Below, in pieces: positions 8,514 through 17,145 of a stretch of 64,000 bases of DNA. A program made the translations under genes and the position numbers. The stretch lies in assembly GCF_004340945.1 (NCBI RefSeq), contig NZ_SLYD01000001.1, positions 806,001 through 870,000 on the forward strand, written 5' to 3'. A model generated the notes under the pieces. That model saw only the letters and a list, made by a program, of their open reading frames with translations. It had not been told where the DNA came from and searched no databases. The DNA is from Sphingomonas sp. PP-F2F-A104-K0414 (GTDB lineage: Bacteria; Pseudomonadota; Alphaproteobacteria; Sphingomonadales; Sphingomonadaceae). Each line of letters begins with the position of its first letter. The first letter of the stretch is position 1.

Positions 8514-9050
8514 ATGAAGACGTTGACGCTGTTGCGCCACGCCAAGTCCGGCTGGGACGATCCGGTTGCGCGCGATTTCGACCGCCCGCTCAACGCCAAG
8601 GGTAAGCGCGCCGCGGCGATGGTCGGTCGGCATATGCGATCACTGGGATTGGCGTTCGATCATGCGATTGCCTCGCCCGCGGTGCGCGTGTCGGAGACGC
8701 TGGAGCAGATCGAATCGGGCTATGGCCGGATGATCGCGCCGACGCTGGACCGTCGCGTGTATCTCGCGTCGGCAGCGACGTTGCTCGACGTGGTGCACGG
8801 CTTTCCGGCCGACGCCGAGAGCGCGCTGCTGGTCGGGCATAATCCGGGGTTGGAAGATCTCGTCCTGATGCTGGTGGCGGACGGGGCTGACCCGCTGCGC
8901 GATGCGGTCGAGGACAAATATCCGACCGCCACCATCGCCGAGCTCCAGTTTGAAGGGGATTGGGCGGATATCACGTCGGCCACCGCCCGCCTGACCCGAT
9001 TCATCCGCCCCCGCGATCTCGATCCGACCTTAGGCCCCGACGCGGACTGA
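8514..9050 (+). CDS. sixA: Histidine phosphatase family protein, SixA-like
   Basis: The 178-residue protein opens with TLLRHAKSGWDD, the RHG-type phosphohistidine nucleophile motif, and has the second His in VGHNPGLEDL, the SixA arrangement. SixA-type enzymes dephosphorylate phosphohistidine on signalling or phosphotransfer proteins; the partner here is unknown. The start at 8514 has GAGGA five bases ahead; an upstream ATG at 8502 would overlap the helicase stop. The short spacing suggests co-transcription with the helicase, although no functional link is obvious. Confidence 0.82.
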   Translation: MKTLTLLRHAKSGWDDPVARDFDRPLNAKGKRAAAMVGRHMRSLGLAFDHAIASPAVRVSETLEQIESGYGRMIAPTLDRRVYLASAATLLDVVHGFPADAESALLVGHNPGLEDLVLMLVADGADPLRDAVEDKYPTATIAELQFEGDWADITSATARLTRFIRPRDLDPTLGPDAD

Positions 9051-9073
9051 CCACGCGGGGCTAAACCGGCGGC

Positions 9074-10741
9074 CTATTTGCCCTGTGCCCGCCAGCGCTG
9101 GATCGTCCTGCCGATGATCTGGTCTTCACCACCGACGTCGCGCCAGAGTTCGGAAAAGAGTGGGTCGCCCGACGCCGGACGTTTCGACTCCTCGAGCCCG
9201 TCGAAGCTCACGCGGATCGGGATCGTCACGCCTTCGCCACAGATGATGCATTCGCGATTGCGCAACGCCGGAATCGAATCGAGGAAGCCCCGTGCACCCT
9301 CGGGCATCGCCGCGCGGACGAACGCCTGATCGCGGTCGTTGTTGAGGCGCATCGCGATGATCGTGCCGCACTGCGACAGCACGCCTTCCGCCAGATCCGA
9401 CGGACGCTGCGTGATGAGGCCGAGCGACACGCCGTACTTACGGCCTTCCTTCGCGATCCGGCCGAGGATGCGACCGACCGCACTGCTCGTCTCCTGGCCG
9501 GCGGGGATGTAGCGATGCGCCTCTTCGCAGACGAGCAGGATCGGGCGCTGCGGTTCGTTGCGCGACCAAATCGCAAAGTCGAACGTCATCCGCGCAAGGA
9601 CCGCGACCACCACGGACGTAATGTCCGACGGCACACCCGAGACGTCGATGATCGAGATCGGCTTGCCGTCGCCGGGCAGACGGAAGATCCGGCTTAGGAA
9701 GCTCGCCATCGTGTCCGCGACGAGCATCCCCGAGAACATAAAGCCATAGCGCGGGTCCGCCTTGATCTCGTCGATCTTGGTTTTCAGGCGTAGATACGGC
9801 GCGGTGTCGCCGGCGCGGTCCATCTTGCCCATTTCGGCGCTGATGATCGTCGTCAGGTCGCTGAGCAGATAGGGAATGGGCGCATCGACCGTCAGCTTGG
9901 CGATCTCCTGACCGAGACGGCTCTTGGCTTTGGCGGCGAGCAGGCATTTGGCGAGGATGTCCGCATCGAACTGCCGCGCGGATCCGCTGCTGGTGAGGAA
10001 AACCTCGCAATGCTCCTCGAAGTTCATCAGCCAATAAGGCATCTGCAAATTCGAGACGTCGTACAACGCACCGTTCGATTTGAACGCAGCCGCATATTCG
10101 CCATGCGGATCGATCATCACGATATGGCCCTGCGGCGCGAGTTCGCAGATTCGGTGGAGGATCAAGGCGGCACTGGTCGACTTGCCGGTACCGGTCGATC
10201 CGACAAGCGCGAAATGCTTGCCGAGCATCGCGTCGACATAGAGCGCGGCGGGGATGTCGCTGGTCGGATACACCGTGCCGACGGTGATGTTGGCGCGATC
10301 CTCGGCGGCATAGACCTGTTGCAGGTCCGACGTGGTGATCGGGTACACCTCGGCGCCGGGCATCGGATACCGCGTCACACCGCGGCGGAACCGATAGAGC
10401 TTGCCGGTCAGGCGTTCCTCGTCGCCCTCACCGAGAAAGTCGATGTCGGCGGCGATGCAGGTGCCGGCATTGTCTTCGAGCTTGAGCGACCGGATGTTGG
10501 CGACCAGCCACGTCGTGCCAACGCGCATCTTCACCTGACCGCCGACCTGACCTGCGGCCGCGACAACGGGGTCGCGATCGTCGCACAGCGCACCGATCGA
10601 CGCGCGGTCGAGCAACACACGGCTGCTCGATCCAGCGATCGCGAAGACGACGCCGATCGGGGCAGGCGGTACCATGCCGACGGAACCACTGGTCGGCGAT
10701 GGCGCGCGCAGGAAGGCATCGGGTCCCGGCATTTCACTCAT
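9074..10741 (-). CDS. herA: HerA-type hexameric DNA translocase ATPase
   Basis: The 555-residue protein has an N-terminal beta-barrel-like (HAS) region, Walker A GSTGTGKST (about residues 180), a long helical insertion, Walker B LLVCEEAHRYI, and a sensor/arginine region with GLITQRPSDLAEGVLSQ. This is the FtsK/HerA (DUF87) layout. HerA pumps along double-stranded DNA; archaeal and many bacterial HerAs work with the nuclease NurA or other partners. No NurA, Sir2 or other defence partner flanks it here. ATG 10741 (GGGGA upstream) is preferred over 10762. It converges on sixA, separated by 23 bases. Confidence 0.85.
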   Translation of the reverse strand: MSEMPGPDAFLRAPSPTSGSVGMVPPAPIGVVFAIAGSSSRVLLDRASIGALCDDRDPVVAAAGQVGGQVKMRVGTTWLVANIRSLKLEDNAGTCIAADIDFLGEGDEERLTGKLYRFRRGVTRYPMPGAEVYPITTSDLQQVYAAEDRANITVGTVYPTSDIPAALYVDAMLGKHFALVGSTGTGKSTSAALILHRICELAPQGHIVMIDPHGEYAAAFKSNGALYDVSNLQMPYWLMNFEEHCEVFLTSSGSARQFDADILAKCLLAAKAKSRLGQEIAKLTVDAPIPYLLSDLTTIISAEMGKMDRAGDTAPYLRLKTKIDEIKADPRYGFMFSGMLVADTMASFLSRIFRLPGDGKPISIIDVSGVPSDITSVVVAVLARMTFDFAIWSRNEPQRPILLVCEEAHRYIPAGQETSSAVGRILGRIAKEGRKYGVSLGLITQRPSDLAEGVLSQCGTIIAMRLNNDRDQAFVRAAMPEGARGFLDSIPALRNRECIICGEGVTIPIRVSFDGLEESKRPASGDPLFSELWRDVGGEDQIIGRTIQRWRAQGK

Positions 10742-10819
10742 TCTGGCAAGATCCCCAGTCATTTACCCAATGTCTTGCACGCAAGACCGTAAACATCCGG
10801 TGAGGATGGTGAAGGAACG

Positions 10820-11578
10820 CTAAACCCTTCGTGCGATCCAGCCCGCCGCCCAACCAAGAAAGACCGAGAGGGCAACCGCGACCAGACCATAGACGACCGA
10901 CGAGCGATCCGCGGCGCGAGCGACGAAGCGTTCGAAGCCGGATTTGCGGATGTCGATGTCGCGCACGGCGGCTGCCAGCACGCGTCCGTCGCGGATCAGG
11001 AACGTCTCCGCGGTGAAGCGGCCGACCGGTACGCGCGCCGGGATCGAGACGCGCGCCCGGTATAGCACGCCGTCGGTGATCTCGACCGCCCGTGGCGCCT
11101 CGTAATAGAGGCCGGCACGTCGTTTCAGATCGACGAGGCCCTTCTGGAAGCGGTCCTGCGTGTCGGCGGGGGCGCTGGAGGCGGGCGACAATTGCAGGCT
11201 GTCGAGCCCGAGTTCGTAGATCGCGCGCGTCCGGTCATCGACGAGGCGGTCGATCGGCTTGGATGAGGCGATCGCGTAGAAGCTCGGTGCGGACCGGTAG
11301 CGCAGCCTTGACGCGTTGACCCAGATTCCGGCGACCTTCTCCTTCTCGCGCATCAGGATCGACTGGGTCGGCCCCTTCACGACGACGACGACGTCGGTTG
11401 GTTGCTCGCCGGTTGGCAGGCGGCCACCGGGATAGAGAATCGCCCCGAACAGGAGGAGTTCTGCGCCGGTGAAGCTGTAGGCGATCTCGATATTGCGCTG
11501 CGATACGTCCGGGACGAGCACGGGCTTCGCCTGCGCCATCAGCAGCGGCGCGAACGCCAGAATTGGCCACTTTCTCAA
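10820..11578 (-). CDS. TIGR02186-type membrane-anchored protein (Alph_Pro_TM family)
   Basis: The 252-residue protein starts with a signal sequence (MRKWPILAFAPLLMAQA), continues with a periplasmic beta-rich domain (VPDVSQRNIEIAYSF, GAELLLFGAI, VVVVKGP) and ends in one TM helix (VVYGLVAVALSVFLGWAAGW) and a short basic tail. This matches the alphaproteobacterial TIGR02186 family, which is regularly found beside a TauE/SafE permease, as here. There is no ATG: the best start is a TTG at 11578 whose last two bases overlap the TauE stop (TTGA), implying translational coupling. A long reading of this frame through tauE is not real. The function is unknown, perhaps accessory to the permease. Confidence 0.75.
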   Translation of the reverse strand: MRKWPILAFAPLLMAQAKPVLVPDVSQRNIEIAYSFTGAELLLFGAILYPGGRLPTGEQPTDVVVVVKGPTQSILMREKEKVAGIWVNASRLRYRSAPSFYAIASSKPIDRLVDDRTRAIYELGLDSLQLSPASSAPADTQDRFQKGLVDLKRRAGLYYEAPRAVEITDGVLYRARVSIPARVPVGRFTAETFLIRDGRVLAAAVRDIDIRKSGFERFVARAADRSSVVYGLVAVALSVFLGWAAGWIARRV

Positions 11579-12489
11579 GACAGCGTGACCGAGAAGATCT
11601 CCTCGGGCCGCCAGACCAGCCCGAGCAGGATGCGCGCGCCGACCAGCAGCACCATCACCGCAAGCGCGAGGCGGAGATATTCGGGGCGGAACTTGCTCGC
11701 AAACCGCGCGCCGATCTGTGCGCCGACCACCGAGCCGAGCAGCAACAGCCCGGCAAGGACGATGTCGACCGCTTTGGTGGTCGTCGCATGGACCATCGTC
11801 GCGACCGCGGTCACGAACAGCGTCTGAAACAAGGAGGTGCCGACCACGACGGAGGTCGCCATGCCGAGCAGGTAGATCATCGCGGGGACCAGGATAAAGC
11901 CGCCGCCGATGCCGAGCAGGATGGTCAGGATGCCGGTAAAGAAGCCGAGCAGGAGCGGCGCGAGCGGCGAGATGTACAGCCCCGAGGCGTAGAACCGCGT
12001 GCGCAGAGGCAGTGCAGCGACGAGCGGGTGATGGCGGCGTTTGCGCGCCTTCGGCGGACGCCCGGTGCGCGCGCGACCGATCGTGCCGATCGACTCCTTC
12101 GCCATCAGGCCGCCGATCGAGCCGAGCATGAGAACGTAGACGATCGCGATCACCGTATCGATCTGCCCGCTTTGCTGGAGCAGCCGGAACAGCCACGCAC
12201 CGAAGAATGAACCGAGGATACCGCCTGCGACCAGCACCCCGCCCATCTTGGTATCGACGCCCTTGCGCCGAAAATGCGCGAACACGCCGGACACGCTCGC
12301 GCCGGTCACCTGGCTTGCGGACGAGGCGGCGGCGACGGTCGGCGGGATGCCGTAGACGATCAGCAGCGGCGTCGTCAGGAACCCGCCACCCACCCCGAAC
12401 ATGCCCGACAACAGCCCGACGCCCCCGCCGAGCAGGATGATGACTAGCGCGTTGACCGACAGGTTGGCGACGGGGAGATACAGATCCAC
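11575..12489 (-). CDS. TauE/SafE family sulfite/organosulfur exporter
   Basis: The inner-membrane protein has about 304 residues and eight or so TM segments. The two characteristic glycine-rich repeats are GVGLLSGMFGVGGGFLTTPLL near the N-terminus and the related LGIGGGFILVPAMIYLLGM in the second half. Family members export sulfite, sulfoacetate or similar anions; the substrate is not determined here. A GTG at 12489 starting MDLYLPVANL puts the first TM in the right place, whereas the longer frame to 12618 adds an implausible Arg-rich extension. It is coupled to the TIGR02186 gene by a TTGA overlap. Confidence 0.82.
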   Translation of the reverse strand: MDLYLPVANLSVNALVIILLGGGVGLLSGMFGVGGGFLTTPLLIVYGIPPTVAAASSASQVTGASVSGVFAHFRRKGVDTKMGGVLVAGGILGSFFGAWLFRLLQQSGQIDTVIAIVYVLMLGSIGGLMAKESIGTIGRARTGRPPKARKRRHHPLVAALPLRTRFYASGLYISPLAPLLLGFFTGILTILLGIGGGFILVPAMIYLLGMATSVVVGTSLFQTLFVTAVATMVHATTTKAVDIVLAGLLLLGSVVGAQIGARFASKFRPEYLRLALAVMVLLVGARILLGLVWRPEEIFSVTLS

Positions 12490-12565
12490 GTTAGCAGCGT
12501 TACACCGGATTGCGCGCGCGGGGCTAGGCTGGACTGGGCACCGATCCCGGTGTTTGGACACGGGA

Positions 12566-13612
12566 TCAGAAGTCGCTGCCGATCGACAGCGCCGGTCCCG
12601 AGCCGGGACGCGCGCCACCCGCGATCCGCTCGCGCCAGTCGAGCGTCAGGCGGAGCGATTTATGCGCGATCGGCAGCGTGGCGACGACCGATGGTCCGAT
12701 GTCGAAACGTTCGGCAGCCCGTTGCGCGCTCGCCCATGTGCCGATGCCGATATCGAGACGGGCCGTCGCGACAGTGCCGAGCGGATGGGTCAGCCGAGCC
12801 GAGGCATCGACGAACGTCTGGAGACCGTCGCGGGCGATCGCACCGGCCTGCGCGTAAGTCTCAAGGCGGACACCGGGGACTATGTCGGCAGGACCATAGC
12901 CGCCGAGCACGCCGATCGTCGGTCCGTTGCGACCACCATCGAGAACGAAACGGTGCTCGACGATCAGGCGGATAGGCATTCTCGTCGGTTGCCACTCGAT
13001 TCCGACCGCGGCTTCGCGTCCGCGGCCCTCGAGCGGGGCGGCGACCCGGGCCGACAGTGCGAACCGGCGGGCAGCATCGATCGCGTAGGTTATCCGCAGC
13101 CCCGCCTGCGAAGCGCCGAGCTGGCCGCCGGAGACGGTACCGGCCGGGCCCCCGCGTACCAGCAGCCATGCACTACCGTTCAGCCGACTCGCGCCGCGAA
13201 CCACGAACGGCGCTAACAGGAAAGGCGGTGCGTCGGTTCGGCCGGGAGGTTGCTGCCCGAAAGACTGGGCGGCGATGTGGTCCAGCGACCAGGTTTCCGG
13301 CAAGCCGGATACCCTAGGGGGTAGCGCGACATCCGTACGCGGTTTCGCCCGGAAAACGATGGCGGGCGGGGCGGGCGTCACGACGGTATCGCTCAACGGC
13401 GGGATGACGAATGCGATCTGGCGCGGACCGGGGAATACGGCGGCGGCGGGAAATACCGTCGCGACGGCGGGCGGTACCAGTATCTTCGTTAAGGTTGGGC
13501 GGATGGGCAAGGGTTGACGGGGCTCGATCTCAGACAACAGTACCGCAATCCTGACCAACACCCAGCCACCCAGCGTCAGCGCGAGGAATCGCAACGGCCG
13601 CCCGCCGGTCAT
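12566..13612 (-). CDS. Exported beta-rich protein partnered with NfrB-like glycosyltransferase
   Basis: The 348-residue protein has an N-terminal hydrophobic segment (LRFLALTLGGWVLVRIAVLL) and a proline-rich linker. A long C-terminal domain of alternating amphipathic strands follows (SAWLLVRGG, GLRITYAID, FALSARVAAPLEG, IRLIVEHRFVL, LRLTLDWRERI), ending in Phe, as outer-membrane barrels often do. Its ATG overlaps the glycosyltransferase stop (ATGA), so the two are coupled. In E. coli, NfrB pairs with the outer-membrane phage N4 receptor NfrA, and this protein may play the NfrA-like role. Only the C-terminal part resembles such proteins, and the homology is a guess. Confidence 0.55.
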   Translation of the reverse strand: MTGGRPLRFLALTLGGWVLVRIAVLLSEIEPRQPLPIRPTLTKILVPPAVATVFPAAAVFPGPRQIAFVIPPLSDTVVTPAPPAIVFRAKPRTDVALPPRVSGLPETWSLDHIAAQSFGQQPPGRTDAPPFLLAPFVVRGASRLNGSAWLLVRGGPAGTVSGGQLGASQAGLRITYAIDAARRFALSARVAAPLEGRGREAAVGIEWQPTRMPIRLIVEHRFVLDGGRNGPTIGVLGGYGPADIVPGVRLETYAQAGAIARDGLQTFVDASARLTHPLGTVATARLDIGIGTWASAQRAAERFDIGPSVVATLPIAHKSLRLTLDWRERIAGGARPGSGPALSIGSDF

Positions 13613-15042
13613 CCCGGTGCTGGAACGCTCGGTCCGAACCCGTGGCATGCGCTGATCGACGCTGCGGGGGCGTCGGGAAATTCATGACGGGTCTTGTCCC
13701 ATACCGGCGCTGCGCCCCGCAGCATGGCGATGTAGCGCGCCACCGCGCAGGGCGCGACGAGCAACGAGACGCAGTTGCCGACGATGAAGCGCGGAAGCGC
13801 CCAAAAGGCTTCGCCAACGCCGTAGCTACGACCGGTAAACACCATCCGTGATCCCAGCCGCCACGCCAGCAGGACGGCGTTGGCGATGAACAGCCAGAGC
13901 GCGATCGGATGGGACCGGTCGAGCGCTGGCATTGCCTGACCCGCAAAGTGATGCGCCGCCATCGACAATGCCCAGGCGAGCATTCCGACATAGGCGACCG
14001 CGAGAATGACGACGGCGAGCGGTGCCCGCCGATCACGCATTCGCATCCAGTGGTCGGCAAAGGCGCGGGGCCTCGCCCAGCCGGTCCGATCCCAACCGGC
14101 TAGCGCGATGCCGTTCATCCACCGTGTTTTCTGGCGGACCGACTCGCGGATCGTACCGGGGAAATAGGCGCGCACCGCGACGACTGCACCGACATCGTCC
14201 GCTGCTACCCGCGCAAAGATACAGCGCGCGCCTAGCTCCGCCAGCCGCAAGCCGAGTTCATAATCCTCGGTTAGACTGGTCGCGTCGAACGGATTGCCGC
14301 CGCGCGCGAACGCGATCCTGGCAAGCATGTCGGGTGCGATCGCGCAGCCGGTGCCGGCTAGCGGCATTCCCGCCCCCAAAGCGGTCCTGACGACGATCTG
14401 CTTGGCGTGCGACTCGGCAAACTCGTCGGCATAGTGTCCCGACACCAGCCGAGCACCGTGATGGACGAGCGGGAGGACCGGCAATTGCACCACATCGTAC
14501 CGATCGATCAGGCAATCGAAGACACGCAATTCCTGCGGATGCACGACATCCTCGGCGTCGTGCAGCACGATCGCCTTGGTATGCCGGTGCTCACGGGCAT
14601 CGTCGCGGCCGAGCGCATGCCACACCGTATTGAGGCAATCTGCCTTGGTCGTGGGACCGTCGCGCGGCCCGATCACGATCCTGACGCGGGCATCATGCTC
14701 GGCGATCGCGGCAACGGCATCGATCGTGCCCCGATCATTCGGATAGACACCGACATAGATCCGGTAATCGTCATGGCGATAGCGATCCAGCGCGGTCGAC
14801 AACATGCCGCCGATTACCGACACCTCGTCCCATGCCGCTACGAACACTGCGATCGCGCCGATGCATCGTGGCGGCGGCAGAGTCGCGAGCGTCAGCCGGG
14901 GACGCGCGCCATGCCGGATCCGGCGGACGATGAAAACGAGGTCGACCAGCAGGTCGTCGATGCCGCCAAGAAAAAGCCCAACTCCGGCAAACAGCAAACT
15001 TTCCCGCGCCAAGCCGTCGATGATCCAGAACGACTCGAGCAT
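13609..15042 (-). CDS. NfrB-like family 2 glycosyltransferase (membrane)
   Basis: The 477-residue inner-membrane protein has an N-terminal TM (SLLFAGVGLFLGGIDDLL), a GT2 catalytic domain with VLHDAEDVVHP (DxD-type), TEDYELGLRL and RQKTRWMNGI (QxxRW-like), then three to four TM helices near the C-terminus. The DAED, TEDYEL and QKTRWMNGI set matches bacterial NfrB (phage N4 adsorption protein B). NfrB-type enzymes assemble a surface polysaccharide, and in E. coli the NfrA/NfrB system exports a ManNAc-type glycan. It is the first gene of a two-gene unit with the beta-rich exported protein. Confidence 0.8.
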   Translation of the reverse strand: MLESFWIIDGLARESLLFAGVGLFLGGIDDLLVDLVFIVRRIRHGARPRLTLATLPPPRCIGAIAVFVAAWDEVSVIGGMLSTALDRYRHDDYRIYVGVYPNDRGTIDAVAAIAEHDARVRIVIGPRDGPTTKADCLNTVWHALGRDDAREHRHTKAIVLHDAEDVVHPQELRVFDCLIDRYDVVQLPVLPLVHHGARLVSGHYADEFAESHAKQIVVRTALGAGMPLAGTGCAIAPDMLARIAFARGGNPFDATSLTEDYELGLRLAELGARCIFARVAADDVGAVVAVRAYFPGTIRESVRQKTRWMNGIALAGWDRTGWARPRAFADHWMRMRDRRAPLAVVILAVAYVGMLAWALSMAAHHFAGQAMPALDRSHPIALWLFIANAVLLAWRLGSRMVFTGRSYGVGEAFWALPRFIVGNCVSLLVAPCAVARYIAMLRGAAPVWDKTRHEFPDAPAASISACHGFGPSVPAPG

Positions 15043-15313
15043 GGCGTACCCCCGACGACGAGGTACAGCAGCATATGTCCGTTTCGGATTCAGTCCGATC
15101 CGAAACGGATGTTTGGCGGCCTCCGCGGCGCAAGTGATGACGCTGAGTCACTCAAAATATGCAGGTTTGGGCGGGGCCTGCGAACCATCGTCATCGCGAG
15201 GCGTTACGTCCGCGATCCCACCCCCCTTTCGGGATCGGCGCCGATCCACTCCCGGCCCGGCCGTACCGATGCGTAGCAGGCGGTACGGCCAAACCGGTGC
15301 GACTCAGCCTTGA

Positions 15314-15820
15314 TTACGGACGATCGCGCCCACCACCGCCGGTGTTGCCGCCATTGCCACCGCCGCCGCCGGCACCCGCAGCGCCGACCGTACCGATGTT
15401 TCCGAACAGATCCTGGAAGAAGCCGCGTTCGCGACCCAGCGTCGGCGTGGTCTTGCCGTACGGCTTGACCGAGGCAACCTGATCGAGCCCGCCGCGACGG
15501 ATCGCGGTGACGGTCCCCTTCTGGTCGAAGCTGATCTGCAGCGTGATCTGCGCGTTGGGCCGCGGATTGCGGAACGCCAGGTTGCGGCTGTCGCGTGCGA
15601 GATAATACCAATCTCCCTGGTCGAACTGACCCGCGAGCGTCGGCTTGCCGAGCGTCTGGAGCACCGACTGACGGTTATCCACGCCGGGCTGGACCGAGTT
15701 GACCAGGTCGGTGTCGACGACATACCCCTGATGCGAGCGCAACTGGGTGCAGCCTGCGCTGGCAAGCGTAACGACCGCAAGCGCGGCGGCGAGACCCGTA
15801 CGGGCGGAAAACACGCTCAT
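15314..15820 (-). CDS. bamE: Outer membrane assembly factor BamE (SmpA/OmlA lipoprotein)
   Basis: The 168-residue lipoprotein has a signal sequence ending in the lipobox ASAGC, then the SmpA/OmlA fold (GYVVDTDLVNSVQPG, VLQTLGKPTLAGQF, WYYLARD). The C-terminal tail is Gly/Asn-rich and low in complexity. BamE is the small lipoprotein of the BAM complex that inserts outer-membrane barrels. ATG 15820 is preceded by GGGAG; a longer frame through to 16264 overlaps the divergent chaperone gene and is not real. It is divergent from the CBP3/DUF177 pair, an order I remember as common in sphingomonads. Confidence 0.9.
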   Translation of the reverse strand: MSVFSARTGLAAALAVVTLASAGCTQLRSHQGYVVDTDLVNSVQPGVDNRQSVLQTLGKPTLAGQFDQGDWYYLARDSRNLAFRNPRPNAQITLQISFDQKGTVTAIRRGGLDQVASVKPYGKTTPTLGRERGFFQDLFGNIGTVGAAGAGGGGGNGGNTGGGGRDRP

Positions 15821-15953
15821 ATAAACTCCCAACCGGGGCACGCGAAAACACGTGACGGTTGCGATGCGATTGCATCGGCCGCCGATCGCCTCGATATGCG
15901 AGGATGCGCGGGCAAACAAGTCGGTGCGCGGTCGATGGGCGAAGGACGACGGA

Positions 15954-16460
15954 TTGAGCTGGTTGGGAAGACTGCTCGGCGAGAAGCCGGACGAAGCGCT
16001 GCCGCTGTATACCGCGGTCGTGACGCGGGCGCGTGCCGAGCATTGGTATCGGGACGGTGCGGTGCCGGACACCGTCGACGGCCGGTTCGACATGATCGCG
16101 ACTCTGCTTGCGGTCGTCATGCTACGGCTCGAGGCGGAACCCGCCGGTGGCGAGCCCGCGGCGCGCCTTGCCGAACGCTTTGTCGACGACATGGACGGCC
16201 AATTGCGTGAAATCGGGATCGGCGACATCATCGTCGGCAAGCATATCGGCAAGATGATGAGCATGCTCGGCGGTCGACTCGGCGCATACCGTGATGGACT
16301 GGCGGCTGGAGATATTACGCCAGCGCTGCTGCGAAACCTGTATCGAGGGGTGGCGCCGGCCGATGCCGCGCTGGCGCATGTGCGGACGTCGCTGATGGCG
16401 TTTCATGCCGCGCTAGAAAATACGCCAATGATGAAACTGCTCGCAGGAGAGCTACCGTGA
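15954..16460 (+). CDS. Ubiquinol-cytochrome c chaperone (CBP3 family)
   Basis: The protein is about 168 residues and all-helical. It has the CBP3 signature pattern: LYTAVVTRARAEHWYRDG, TVDGRFDMIATLLAVVMLRL, FVDDMDGQLREIGIGD and VGKHIGKMMSMLGGRLGAY. Relatives assist assembly of cytochrome b of the bc1 complex. The TTG at 15954 (MSWLGRLLGEK) has AGGA six bases upstream and gives the family N-terminus; the ATG 102 bases earlier adds an unrelated basic stretch. The stop overlaps the next gene by GTGA, so the two are coupled. Confidence 0.82.
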   Translation: MSWLGRLLGEKPDEALPLYTAVVTRARAEHWYRDGAVPDTVDGRFDMIATLLAVVMLRLEAEPAGGEPAARLAERFVDDMDGQLREIGIGDIIVGKHIGKMMSMLGGRLGAYRDGLAAGDITPALLRNLYRGVAPADAALAHVRTSLMAFHAALENTPMMKLLAGELP

Positions 16461-16996
16461 CGCCTGGTATGAACAAGGCTGAATTCAGCCGCCCCGAACG
16501 CCTCGACACGATCGGCGAGCGTGAGCGGATCGTCGAGATCGTCGCCAACGAGGACGAGCGTGCCGCGCTGGCGAAGCGCTTCGCGATGGTATCGATCGCG
16601 CGACTCGAGGCACGGTTCGGGATCAAGCGGACCGACAGCGGCATCGTCGTGAAGGGGCGCGTCACCGGGGCTGCGGTGCAGGCGTGCTCGGTTACCGACG
16701 AGCCGCTTGATACCAGGATCGACGAACCGGTCGCGCTGCTGTTCGTGGAACAGCTGGTGGCGGAAGGCGACGAAGTCGAACTGTCCGACGATGCGCTCGA
16801 CACGGTGGCGATCGAGGGGGGCGCGATCGATCTGGGCGAAGCGGCGGCCGACACGCTGGCACTGGCGATCGATCCGTTCCCGCGCGGACCCAATGCGGCG
16901 GCGGCGCTGGCGGCAGCGGGGGTGATCAGCGAGGACGAGTTTCGCCCCGCCAACGCGTTCGCGGATCTCAAGGCGAAGATGGCGGGCAAAGCTTAG
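16457..16996 (+). CDS. DUF177 (YceD-type) rRNA accumulation protein
   Basis: The 179-residue protein has the DUF177 core: FSRPERLD near the N-terminus, VKGRVTGAAVQACSVTDEP (a Cys-containing strand) and an acidic stretch followed by DLGEAAADTLALAIDPFPR. YceD-family proteins affect 23S rRNA processing or accumulation and in many bacteria lie beside rpmF and plsX; rpmF is not present here. The GTG start at 16457 overlaps the preceding stop (GTGA) and has AGGAGA six bases upstream. The ATG at 16469 is an alternative. Confidence 0.85.
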   Translation: MTPGMNKAEFSRPERLDTIGERERIVEIVANEDERAALAKRFAMVSIARLEARFGIKRTDSGIVVKGRVTGAAVQACSVTDEPLDTRIDEPVALLFVEQLVAEGDEVELSDDALDTVAIEGGAIDLGEAAADTLALAIDPFPRGPNAAAALAAAGVISEDEFRPANAFADLKAKMAGKA

Positions 16997-17011
16997 GCGC
17001 GATTTGCGGAT

Positions 17012-17131
17012 ACTCCCCCGCCAGGGGGAGATGGCTGGCGCATGGCAGACGGAGGGGGTGGCAAGCACGACCCCGTGTTTCGTATCCGCCCCTCCGCCAC
17101 TGTCGGCGGCATCTCCTCTGGCGGGGTAGGA
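17012..17131. repeat. REP-like element, family C
   Basis: The left arm CTCCCCC-GCCA-GGGGGAG is followed by ATGGCTGGCG and a G-rich run. About 70 bases on is the degenerate right arm CATCTCCTCTGGCGGGGTAGGA. It lies between the convergent DUF177 and M23 genes. Better-conserved copies are at 47977-48095 and 52961-53085. Confidence 0.8.
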
Positions 17132-17145
17132 TTGACGGGTTGCCG

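Noticed and set aside
11579..12196. N-terminal 206 codons of the open frame that ends in the TIGR02186 protein
   Set aside because: Runs out of frame through tauE with a basic Arg/His translation; the real start is the TTG at 11578 that gives a signal peptide.
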